A stretch of 15,272 bases of DNA, from NCBI GenBank assembly GCA_003554945.1, contig PWHN01000072.1, positions 1-15,272 on the forward strand. The letters are read 5' to 3'. The DNA comes from a bacterium (lineage in GTDB: Bacteria; T1Sed10-126). Numbering within the stretch: the first letter of the stretch is position 1; each line of letters starts with the position of its first letter. Shown here in pieces: positions 1-6,222 of this stretch. A model generated the notes under the pieces. It saw nothing but the letters and a program-made list of their open reading frames with translations, ran no database searches and was not told the DNA's origin. A program made the position numbers and the translations under genes.

Positions 1-567
1 CAATATGTCTGCGTTTACATACTGGGTAACGGCGAGCGAAAAGATTTTTTGAACAATTTTAAGGACGCAATTCCTGCTGATTTTGACCCCGATGAAGACC
101 TGGAGAGAATCGGACTGGCCAACCAGACGACAATGCTAATGAACGACTCTTTGCAAATTTTTAACCTGTTTGAAAATACGATAAAAAAACGTGACGGTAA
201 TTTAGATAATTTCCTCAGCATTGACACAATCTGCAGTGCCACACAGGACCGGCAGGACGCTGTCAAAAATCTCATTTCAGAAAATGATTTTGACCTCTTT
301 ATCGTGGTCGGTGGACACAACAGTTCAAACACCCAGAACCTGGCACGGACGGTTGAATCATCGGCAGATATACCGGTCTATCACATCGAAGAACCGGATG
401 ATTTTAATCGTCAGCAGATTACTTTCCTGCCGCCCGGCGAAAAAGAAGAACAGGTTGAGCAGGAGTGGCTGCCGGCGGGGGAGATAAATTTAGGAATAAC
501 AGCGGGGGCAAGCACGCCACACTCACAACTTGAGTCAGTTATTAAAAAGCTGCTCTCATACTACTAA
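1..567 (+). CDS. ispH: 4-hydroxy-3-methylbut-2-enyl diphosphate reductase, C-terminal part (5'-truncated by window edge)
   Basis: IspH catalyses the last step of the MEP isoprenoid pathway, reducing HMBPP to IPP and DMAPP with a [4Fe-4S] cluster. The frame is open from base 1 (QYVCVYILGNGERKDF), so the gene starts outside the window; the TTG at 49 is internal. The conserved third cluster cysteine lies in DTICSATQDRQDAV (TGC at 232-234). It is followed by the substrate-binding GGHNSSNT motif and the C-terminal GITAGASTP motif. The stretch FDPDEDLERIGLANQTTML and the TICxATQxRQDA signature match the longer cyanobacterial/plant-type IspH (about 400 residues) better than the short E. coli type; this is from memory of the families. 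The gene ends TAA and converges on the sigma gene, with a terminator between them. The two N-terminal cluster cysteines are outside the window. Confidence 0.93.
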   Translation, partial: QYVCVYILGNGERKDFLNNFKDAIPADFDPDEDLERIGLANQTTMLMNDSLQIFNLFENTIKKRDGNLDNFLSIDTICSATQDRQDAVKNLISENDFDLFIVVGGHNSSNTQNLARTVESSADIPVYHIEEPDDFNRQQITFLPPGEKEEQVEQEWLPAGEINLGITAGASTPHSQLESVIKKLLSYY

Positions 568-581
568 AGTTTTGCGGCTTC

Positions 582-622
582 CAAAAAAATAAGGCCGGAT
601 GTCCGCCGCAGGACATCCGGCC
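582..622 (-). terminator. Rho-independent terminator of the nlpD-sigma unit
   Basis: A perfect 12-bp stem (593-604 with 611-622, arm GGCCGGATGTCC) closes a 6-base loop at 605-610. Read on the minus strand it is followed by TTATTTTTTT, a classical U-tract. On the plus strand the bases after the stem (AAACACTATA) have no T-run, so it serves minus-strand transcripts from the sigma gene, about 140 nt past its stop, rather than ispH. Confidence 0.82.
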
Positions 623-761
623 AAACACTATAATAAGTGCAGAGTGCAAGTCCTACCGATGGGAAGGTCTATTAACAACCAAGAGGGAGTAGATACTTAA
701 ACACTCTAATACATATATCGTCCTGACCTGTTATATCTTTAGAGAAAAATAATCATCTAAT
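623..761 (-). other. 139-nt 3' untranslated stretch between sigma stop and terminator
   Basis: No convincing open frame is visible. The stretch contains a short imperfect hairpin (CCTACC ... GGGAAGG, about 652-668) and purine-rich runs. It would be the 3' UTR of the sigma mRNA if the terminator at 582-622 is used. I do not recognise an RNA family. Confidence 0.3.
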
Positions 762-1973
762 TTAATCGGCAAGAGAATTCAAAAAACTGCGCAAATCTTC
801 GCTGTAATCCGACTCCCTTATTTTTCTGAGCGCCTCCTGTTGAATCTGTCTGATTCGTTCCCGAGTCAAATCTATCTTTTTTCCTACCTCTTCCAGGGTT
901 AATTCTTCTTTGCCCAACAGCCCGTAACGATGAAGAAATACTGTCCGTTCCTTCTCAGTCAGCTCAGCGTCAATAGCTTCCCACAGTTTCTCACGCATCC
1001 GCTGTTCACTCAGCCACTTCTCGGCATCGTTAAACGCCGTCGGGGTGGATTGGATTATATCCTTGAGCTCAGCGTCGGCGTTTTCCCCTATAGGCGTCTC
1101 CAGCGAGGTGGGAGCCTGTGAGTGGCGCATTATATGAGTGGCCTTTTCATAATCTATATTTAGCTCGTCCGCGACCTCCATCATGTGGGGTTCACGCCCA
1201 AGATTTTGACGCAGCTCTTCTTTTTTACGTCGCCATTTTCGCAGTAAATCAATCATGTAAACAGGCAGACGGATAGTCCGGCTTTTGTTAGAAATTGCAC
1301 GCAGAACAGCCTGGCGTATCCACCAGGCGGCATAAGTACTAAAGCGGAAGCCCTTTCTATAATCATAGCGGTCGACGGCACGCATCAAACCCAGGTTACC
1401 CTCGTTTATTAAATCTTCAAAACTTAACCCGCAGTTCTGATATTTTTTGGCTATGGTAATGACTAACCGCAAATTGGCCTGGACCATCTCATCGTGCGCC
1501 TGCCTGTATTTATTTTTCTGCCGGTTTAGTCTTTGCATAAAACCACTCAGCTGATTCCCGGTCACACCCTCTTCTTTTAAAACGCTATGAATGAGATCTT
1601 TATTGGCACTTTTTAACAGAGTCGGTATACAATCCTCGCTAACGTCGTAATCCTCGCAGAGCTTCTCAATCGCCTTGCGAGCCTCAAATATCTGTTTTGA
1701 AAGTCTGATTTCTTCTTCGGGTGAGAGCAGCTCAAGCCGGGAAATTTCGTCAAGATAAATTTGCAGGGAGGTTTTGCTAGATTTTATTTCATAACTGTCA
1801 CCGACTGAATCTTCAGCTACCGTAATCTCTTTCTGCCGGAGTTTTCCCAGGACCTCTTCAAGCGAAAAATCCCGCTCTTCCATAAAATCGGAGACCTCGT
1901 CTATAGTCAAGCGCCCTTCTTTTATACGGGCTTTTTTTAACAGCGGTTCAATATCATCATCGGTCAAACTCAT
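762..1973 (-). CDS. RNA polymerase sigma-70 factor, RpoD/RpoS family (group 1/2)
   Basis: This 403-residue protein directs RNA polymerase to promoters. Residues 4-55 resemble a short region 1.1. Residues 68-100 (SLQIYLDEISRLELLSPEEE) are region 1.2. Residues 160-230 are region 2, including ANLRLVITIAKKY and the -10 reading segment RFSTYAAWWIRQA. Residues 237-310 are region 3. Residues 326-399 are region 4, with the -35 helix-turn-helix LTLEEVGKKIDLTRERIRQI. The ATG start overlaps the stop of the upstream nlpD-like gene (ATGA), so translation is probably coupled. Domain content alone does not separate a primary RpoD from a stationary-phase RpoS. The nlpD neighbour favours RpoS-like; the region 1.1-like start and the LRSFL ending favour RpoD-like. 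No symbol is assigned for that reason. Confidence 0.93.
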   Translation of the reverse strand: MSLTDDDIEPLLKKARIKEGRLTIDEVSDFMEERDFSLEEVLGKLRQKEITVAEDSVGDSYEIKSSKTSLQIYLDEISRLELLSPEEEIRLSKQIFEARKAIEKLCEDYDVSEDCIPTLLKSANKDLIHSVLKEEGVTGNQLSGFMQRLNRQKNKYRQAHDEMVQANLRLVITIAKKYQNCGLSFEDLINEGNLGLMRAVDRYDYRKGFRFSTYAAWWIRQAVLRAISNKSRTIRLPVYMIDLLRKWRRKKEELRQNLGREPHMMEVADELNIDYEKATHIMRHSQAPTSLETPIGENADAELKDIIQSTPTAFNDAEKWLSEQRMREKLWEAIDAELTEKERTVFLHRYGLLGKEELTLEEVGKKIDLTRERIRQIQQEALRKIRESDYSEDLRSFLNSLAD

Positions 1974-2740
1974 CCTGGTTCACCCAAAAATAAGAGCGGG
2001 TCTCGGGGTTCAAGCTGATAACGCAGTTCAAAATAGGTCACATCGCCTTCCGCCACACCGGTGCTACCAACCACTCCGATCTGCTCACCGCCTTCAACCG
2101 TGTCCCCACGGGTCACTTTAGTTTCATCAAGATGGGCGTAAACAGTTACAAATTCACCCTCGTGAGCGATTATAATTATTTTACCAAACTCAGGATAAGA
2201 TTCCCACAGGCCGGCCATTTTAACTTCACCACTGGCAGCGGCTTTCACCGCTGTCCCCGGTGGTGCTTCAATCAAAATCCCGTTTTCGGTGGGATCACCA
2301 CCGGGTTTAAAGCGTGAAATAAGCCTGCCGTCAACGGGCCAGACCGGCTCAAAGTCAACCTCTTCCGGCGAGACAAAATCGCTTCCGGCAGCCTCAGGCA
2401 ACTCAGCATAATCTTCCTCGCCCGGTTCTTCCTCTCCGACCGCTTCCTCCTCTCTTTCCCCCACGGCTACACGTGCAACCTCTCCCCGTTTTCTAGAGGA
2501 AATGGGAAGCAGTATCTCGTCGCCGGGCACAATATCAGTGGCATCTTCTATGTTGTTAAGACTGATAAGTGTCTCAAGGGGAATGTCATAAGCCCGTGAT
2601 ATTTCCCATAGTGTCTCGCCGCTTTCGATAGTGTGGGTGCGTACCCGCTGAACAGCACAGGTGTACAATACCACTACGGCAAAGAGCAGAAACAATACTG
2701 TAGAAAAACGTAACCCTTTTGCAAGTATCTGTCGTCCCAA
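1970..2740 (-). CDS. nlpD: NlpD-like envelope protein: membrane anchor, LysM, degenerate LytM/M23 domain
   Basis: This 256-residue protein is probably a cell-wall amidase regulator in the periplasm. It has an N-terminal hydrophobic segment (about 12-28), a LysM domain (about 35-80, THTIESGETLWEISRAY ... LLPI), an acidic linker (95-132) and an M23/LytM fold (about 133-250). Three of the four expected zinc ligands are missing: HxGxD is replaced by E152-N-G-I-L156, and the final HxH by V234-T-Y236. Only H203 in YAHL remains. It is therefore likely non-catalytic, as E. coli NlpD and EnvC are. The segment LYTC (24-27) is a poor lipobox, so lipidation is uncertain. The TTG start is supported by GGAGGG nine bases upstream. 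The gene ends inside the sigma ATG, the same order as nlpD-rpoS elsewhere. Confidence 0.82.
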   Translation of the reverse strand: MGRQILAKGLRFSTVLFLLFAVVVLYTCAVQRVRTHTIESGETLWEISRAYDIPLETLISLNNIEDATDIVPGDEILLPISSRKRGEVARVAVGEREEEAVGEEEPGEEDYAELPEAAGSDFVSPEEVDFEPVWPVDGRLISRFKPGGDPTENGILIEAPPGTAVKAAASGEVKMAGLWESYPEFGKIIIIAHEGEFVTVYAHLDETKVTRGDTVEGGEQIGVVGSTGVAEGDVTYFELRYQLEPRDPLLFLGEPG

Positions 2741-2749
2741 GTATATAAA

Positions 2750-2755
2750 CCCTCC
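2750..2755 (-). promoter_or_regulatory. Ribosome binding site deciding the TTG start of the nlpD-like gene
   Basis: The minus strand reads GGAGGG, then nine bases, then TTG. This strong Shine-Dalgarno supports the non-ATG start, which also gives a proper N-terminal hydrophobic segment. Confidence 0.7.
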
Positions 2756-2965
2756 ATTCCGTCAAACGGGCGGATTCAATTGTAAGCAAACATACTGTCC
2801 CGGTGGACTGTTTTAATTTTCGACAGAAAAGCTGTTAGTATTAATATTTATAACCACAACTTTCCGGCATTAGCCCTGTCGTTTTTTCCTTCCTCAGCGA
2901 ATATAGATTACGAGTCGTGGGTTACGGGTTAACTACTAAAACTAAAAACTGAAAACCATAAAGAT

Positions 2966-2992
2966 GGATTGCGGGTCGGAGCCCGCAATGAC
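2966..2992 (-). repeat. Palindromic intergenic repeat, copy d (GTCATT...AATCC type)
   Basis: The stem is ATTGCGGG (2968-2975) with CCCGCAAT (2982-2989) around a 6-base loop. It is flanked by GG and GACG, so the minus strand reads GTCATT-stem-loop-stem-AATCC. It shares this frame with three copies near 6076-6222, but the stem bases differ. Confidence 0.7.
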
Positions 2993-3031
2993 GAGCGTTA
3001 AAGCAAGGTCAAGTTCAAGTCCCCCCACCTT

Positions 3032-3063
3032 AGCCCTCGCCCGCCAGGGAGGAGGGCTTTTTT
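3032..3063 (+). terminator. Orphan terminator-like hairpin on the plus strand
   Basis: AGCCCTC (3032-3038) pairs with GAGGGCT (3052-3058), with further CCC/GGG pairing inside, followed by TTTTTT. The shape is a plus-strand intrinsic terminator, but no plus-strand gene lies directly upstream. On the minus strand an A-run precedes the hairpin and no T-run follows, so it is a poor terminator for the tad genes. Confidence 0.45.
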
Positions 3064-3073
3064 AAACAGATAA

Positions 3074-3472
3074 TTAAAAAGATAAATCCCGGTAAGAGAG
3101 AGCCGGATAGCTGCTGCGGTGGGCCAGTTCGGGCGATAAGCGGATCTTCAACTGTGTTGCAGGAAGCTGTGGCAGAGAGCCGGGGGGCAGCTCGACAACT
3201 CCGCTCGCCTGCGAGGGCGCCGTTAAAAATCGAAAAGGCCGAAGGCCGTGTGATGTCTTCAGAGCCTGCCCGCGCTCATCAAAGTATAGAACGTCGATTG
3301 AACGGCGCATGAAAAAGGTATGGAGGGAAACAGGATGGGGGAAAAGATAGGCACTGCCCGGTGCGACTCGCCCAGCCGGCAGGGCGCCCAGCAAACGCGT
3401 TATAAAAGTATTGCAGAGATGAACTTCTTCAATACTGACAATTAATTTTGAGCGAGCGAGAAGGTAAAGCAA
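3074..3472 (-). CDS. DUF192 family protein at the end of the tad locus
   Basis: This 132-residue protein matches the DUF192 pattern: NTFITRLLGAL near the start, then the family core LHTFFMRRSIDVLYFDERGQ (about 50-69), and near the end the VVELPPGS segment. Short DUF192 proteins begin close to this core, so the length is normal. The molecular function of DUF192 is not established, though such genes do occur in tad loci. The TTG start has no clear Shine-Dalgarno. It lies one codon after the TAG stop of the tadG-like gene and in the same frame, so expression probably depends on re-initiation after that gene. An unrecognised downstream start is possible but would cut into the domain. No good minus-strand terminator follows. 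Confidence 0.75.
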   Translation of the reverse strand: MLYLLARSKLIVSIEEVHLCNTFITRLLGALPAGRVAPGSAYLFPHPVSLHTFFMRRSIDVLYFDERGQALKTSHGLRPFRFLTAPSQASGVVELPPGSLPQLPATQLKIRLSPELAHRSSYPALSYRDLSF

Positions 3473-3475
3473 GAA

Positions 3476-4879
3476 CTAACTCACAATTCTAACAGTGACA
3501 TCCGAATAAAGGGGGCGCTCAAGCTCCTCCTGAATCATTTTTTCCCAATCGCCGGCATCCAAAAAATCGGTGTCAACATATTCCTCATCAAGAGTAATCT
3601 CAGCCGCGTCCGAGTTGGAGGGCAAATTAAAGTCACCACCGGCCACCAGGAGCCCCCGCAGAATGGGACCGGTGCCTCCGCCCATACTCCCAAAATTGAA
3701 ATCACCACTGGAACCGGCAAGCCCTTTTATTTCAATATTATTTCGTTCAAAATCTACGTCGGCTTCCGCTTCAACATCTCCCTCCCCCCAGAGGGCCAGT
3801 CCGCCAAACTTGTCGGGGTCTCCCTCGAACTCATAGTTATTCCCTTCCACTCTAATCCCCCCCTCAGCATAGAGCCCACCGAGCAGCCCGTTACCATTGC
3901 CTTCAAAGACGAAATCAGCGTCGGAATAGATAGTGACTGAACTACCGTCGGCTCGCTGGATCTGGCCGCCATCGTTATCAGTAATTGAATAACCGTGCTG
4001 ATCCTTCTGCACGCAGACCGGTGATCCATCCTCCCAGGTAACGTCGGTATCTGAACCGTCAGTAGGACGAAGCGCTTTTCCCTGCGGACAGTCTGGGGTC
4101 TCCGCCCAGTCGTCGAAGTTGTTTAAATCTACCGTATAATCGGTTGGATCGCCGGCAGGAAACTGCGGTGCCGATCTTTCCAGGTCATCGCTGGTCACAG
4201 TTCCCGCACCACCGCCTGGCGGCGAGAAATTAGCTCCCGAGGGCAGATGCACGTTGCCCATAACTCCAGACTGTGAGCGACTGCCGTCAATATCTCCGGC
4301 GCCACAAAAATTCGCCCCGGAAGCGTCAAAATTATTACCGGATAAATCCATCGCCCCCCCTGCAAAAACACCACAGTCGGCAATCGTGTGCAATGTTCGA
4401 TATATCTTTTGCGGATGAATTTCTGCCACTGCAGCATGAGTAAATACAACTACATCAGAACCACCAAACAATGCTGAGGGCCAGAAATGGGGGTTAAAAA
4501 CACCGTAGGTAACCACACCAACGCGGTAATACTCTTCAACCACACCATTTGTTTCACTGGTAAAATATTCAAGAAAAATTCCATCAACATCATCCGGGGC
4601 GTGACGTTCGTAAAAGCCTAAACGTCCTTCCCCCTGGCTGGAAGCTATATAGTCGAGGACCGCATCATAGACAAGAGCTTCGTCGGGCTCGTCCCGATAT
4701 TGATTCAGGGCCTGCCCGCCCGCACGGGCTGCATTGTCGGCCACTGACTGCACTTCCTGGCGCAACATGTAATAACGGGATAAATCAACCCCCAGAGTGG
4801 CAGCAAAAATAAAGAAAAATAGAAAAAAAGCACCGGCTACAATGAAGGAACCACGTTCCGTAACCAAAAAATTATTCAT
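3476..4879 (-). CDS. TadG-like pilus protein with long glycine/asparagine-rich C-terminal region
   Basis: The protein is 467 residues from the preferred start. The N-terminus (LVTERGSFIVAGAFFLFFF) is a TadE/TadG-type membrane helix after a glycine that could be a prepilin-peptidase site, although the usual Glu at +5 is Ala. It is followed by the TadG-like segment RQEVQSVADNAARAGGQAL. Residues of about 165-440 are rich in Gly, Asn and Asp, with beta-type repeats (DLSGNNFDASGANF, GNGLLGGLYAEGGIRVEGNN, VDFERNNIEIKGLAG) resembling the repetitive beta tails of some pilus-associated proteins. I see no von Willebrand A domain, which TadG often has. There are cysteines in the middle region. The ATG at 4879 is chosen over the GTG at 4888 because GGAG lies eight bases before it. 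The gene probably makes a surface-exposed or periplasmic minor component. Confidence 0.72.
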   Translation of the reverse strand: MNNFLVTERGSFIVAGAFFLFFFIFAATLGVDLSRYYMLRQEVQSVADNAARAGGQALNQYRDEPDEALVYDAVLDYIASSQGEGRLGFYERHAPDDVDGIFLEYFTSETNGVVEEYYRVGVVTYGVFNPHFWPSALFGGSDVVVFTHAAVAEIHPQKIYRTLHTIADCGVFAGGAMDLSGNNFDASGANFCGAGDIDGSRSQSGVMGNVHLPSGANFSPPGGGAGTVTSDDLERSAPQFPAGDPTDYTVDLNNFDDWAETPDCPQGKALRPTDGSDTDVTWEDGSPVCVQKDQHGYSITDNDGGQIQRADGSSVTIYSDADFVFEGNGNGLLGGLYAEGGIRVEGNNYEFEGDPDKFGGLALWGEGDVEAEADVDFERNNIEIKGLAGSSGDFNFGSMGGGTGPILRGLLVAGGDFNLPSNSDAAEITLDEEYVDTDFLDAGDWEKMIQEELERPLYSDVTVRIVS

Positions 4880-4887
4880 TTTGTCCA

Positions 4888-4891
4888 CTCC
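4888..4891 (-). promoter_or_regulatory. Ribosome binding site deciding the ATG start of the tadG-like gene
   Basis: GGAG on the minus strand sits eight bases before the ATG at 4879. It overlaps the alternative GTG (4886-4888), which has no site of its own. Confidence 0.6.
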
Positions 4892-4917
4892 AGTTTTTTT
4901 GGTTGGTATGCACTAAA

Positions 4918-4947
4918 AGTATACGATATTTTGGGTCCAAAATCCAA
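4918..4947 (-). promoter_or_regulatory. Weak candidate promoter before the tadG-like gene
   Basis: The minus strand reads TTGGAT, 18 bases, TATACT. The -10 is 5/6 and the -35 only 3/6. The spacer contains a perfect dyad ATTTTGG-GT-CCAAAAT (4928-4943) that could be an operator. This is suggestive only. Confidence 0.3.
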
Positions 4948-4957
4948 TTGGAGCCAG

Positions 4958-5917
4958 TTAAAGGGCGGGACCTTCGGCCATCTGTGTAATAACTTCCAGT
5001 ATTACGGGGCCAAGGACAACAATGAAAATGGTTGGAAAAATAAACAGGACCATGGGAATTAACATTTTTACGGGCGCCTCCTGGGCTTTTTTCTCAATCC
5101 TCTGGCGACGGTCGGTCCGCATTTGCTCGGCCTGGATACGCAGAACCTCGCCGATGCTGGCACCGAGTTCTTCCGCCTGAATAATAGCCGAGACAAAACT
5201 GTCGAGAACATCAACGTCAACTCGCTCAAGCATATTTCGCAGGGCTCGCTTGCGGGGCGTGCCCAGTTTTATCTCTTCGAGCACCCGGCGAAATTCCAGA
5301 GCCAGGGCTCCCTCCATCTTCTGAACAACCCGGTTTAAAGCCATGTCAAAGCCCAGCCCGGCCTCGGCGGAGACAACCAGTAAATCAATTGCGAAGGGGA
5401 GAGTTTTCCGGACCTCGTTTTCACGCTGGGTAATCATTTTTTTGAGATAGAACCGGGGAATTATGTAGCTGGCCATACCGGCAACGGCGGCGAAAATTAT
5501 TGCCAGGGCCAGGCCACGCGGTGTAGTCGGGCCTATCAAAAGAGCAACTATTGCCACAATGGAGACGCTCAGCAGACCAAGGACAAGCTGAAGAGCAATA
5601 AATTCATTGGGGCCCAGGTTTCCCGGACGGCCGGCGGATATCAAATGACGCTCAAGTTTTTCCCGTTTTGACTCCCCCTCCCCGGCAATTAAAGAGGCTA
5701 TCTTCTCCAGCATAGGATAAATATTACGTTCGTAAAAAGTTCCCTTAAGCAGCTCCTCGTCAAGGTCCATCTCTTCTTCCTGCTGACGGTAACCGGTTAC
5801 CTCACAAAAACGCTGGAATACCCGCGACCCCTGCTCGCTCCGGGAGCCAAAGAGAAAAATAGTTACTGAAGCCAGAAATAATAAAACAGCCACAAAAACT
5901 GCAAAGTATACTAACAC
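4958..5917 (-). CDS. tadC: Tad platform protein TadC (type II secretion F domain)
   Basis: This 319-residue inner-membrane protein forms the pilus assembly platform with TadB, passing motion from TadA to the pilin subunits. It has an N-terminal membrane segment (2-25), a cytoplasmic stretch, two hydrophobic segments (about 105-152), a T2SSF domain (about 168-295; LPFAIDLLVVSAEAGLGFD, LGTPRKRALRNMLERVD, SAIIQAEELGASIGEVL) and a C-terminal membrane helix (about 288-312). The FVSAIIQAEELG type segment and its position after tadB identify it as TadC. The GTG start is supported by GGTGA six bases upstream. It is separated from tadB by about 390 bp of non-coding sequence holding a MITE-like element, unusual because tadB and tadC normally abut. 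Confidence 0.9.
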   Translation of the reverse strand: MLVYFAVFVAVLLFLASVTIFLFGSRSEQGSRVFQRFCEVTGYRQQEEEMDLDEELLKGTFYERNIYPMLEKIASLIAGEGESKREKLERHLISAGRPGNLGPNEFIALQLVLGLLSVSIVAIVALLIGPTTPRGLALAIIFAAVAGMASYIIPRFYLKKMITQRENEVRKTLPFAIDLLVVSAEAGLGFDMALNRVVQKMEGALALEFRRVLEEIKLGTPRKRALRNMLERVDVDVLDSFVSAIIQAEELGASIGEVLRIQAEQMRTDRRQRIEKKAQEAPVKMLIPMVLFIFPTIFIVVLGPVILEVITQMAEGPAL

Positions 5918-6075
5918 TTAGATCACCGTTATTATGATAATTAACTACCACTTAAAATCCACAGCAGATCTTTTATCCACTTCCCCTTCCTCCAGGTGAG
6001 GAGAAATGCTGTAGTAACCCTAGTGCTTAGTCACAATTGAATTTTCGGGTTGTCTCTTGCCGTCATTGGCCACAG

Positions 6076-6110
6076 GTCATCATGACCGGACTTGATCCGG
6101 GTATCAACCA
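6076..6110 (+). repeat. Palindromic repeat, copy a, inside the MITE-like element
   Basis: CCGGA (6086-6090), loop CTTGA, TCCGG (6096-6100), preceded by a second short palindrome GGTCATCATGACC. It has the GTCAT...CCAGG frame of copies b-d but is less regular, as if something had been inserted or duplicated in it. Confidence 0.55.
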
Positions 6111-6130
6111 GGCAATCAGCATTACGAACG

Positions 6131-6160
6131 TCATTGCCCAACTTGATTGGGCAATCCAGT
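6131..6160 (+). repeat. Palindromic repeat, copy b, inside the MITE-like element
   Basis: Perfect 9-bp stem ATTGCCCAA (6133-6141) with TTGGGCAAT (6147-6155) around the loop CTTGA, followed by CCAGTG. The loop is the same as in copy a, while the stem bases differ. Confidence 0.7.
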
Positions 6161-6190
6161 GACTTTGACCTTCGACCGTTAGAAATTCAA

Positions 6191-6222
6191 CGGCACTGGA
6201 TTCCCGCTTCCGCGGGAATGAC
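6191..6222 (-). repeat. Palindromic repeat, copy c, inside the MITE-like element
   Basis: Perfect 8-bp stem ATTCCCGC (6200-6207) with GCGGGAAT (6212-6219) around TTCC. On the minus strand it reads GTCATT-stem-AATCCAGTG, so it faces copy b. The two share CCAGTG/CACTGG flanks and form a larger inverted pair. Confidence 0.7.

Larger units (their letters stand above)
2741..3073. other. 333-bp intergenic region between the tad locus and the nlpD-like gene
   Basis: No gene is seen here. It should contain the promoter of nlpD-sigma, but I found no convincing -35/-10 pair on the minus strand. It holds an A-rich simple-sequence stretch (about 2930-2960), one copy of the GTCATT-palindrome-AATCCA repeat family (2966-2992) and a plus-oriented hairpin with a T-run (3032-3063). 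Confidence 0.55.

Noticed and set aside
623-700. 5' fragment of a group II intron
   Set aside because: Only a short resemblance, no GTGYG boundary, no domain V and no reverse transcriptase nearby.
1970-2360. Active M23 zinc peptidase in the NlpD-like protein
   Set aside because: Three of four metal ligands are replaced (E152, L156, and the HxH changed to V-T-Y), so only a regulatory role is supported.
2650-2665. Lipobox LYTC making the NlpD-like protein a lipoprotein
   Set aside because: Thr at -1 and Tyr at -2 are poor matches; left as possible but not called.
2741-2900. Promoter of the nlpD-sigma unit
   Set aside because: AT-rich hexamers such as TTGTGG...TAACAG are present on the minus strand, but no pair is good enough to place a promoter.
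3570-3836. Plus-strand open frame of 88 residues opposite the tadG-like gene
   Set aside because: Ser/Pro-rich low-complexity translation typical of the reverse of Gly/Asp-rich coding sequence; a shadow frame.
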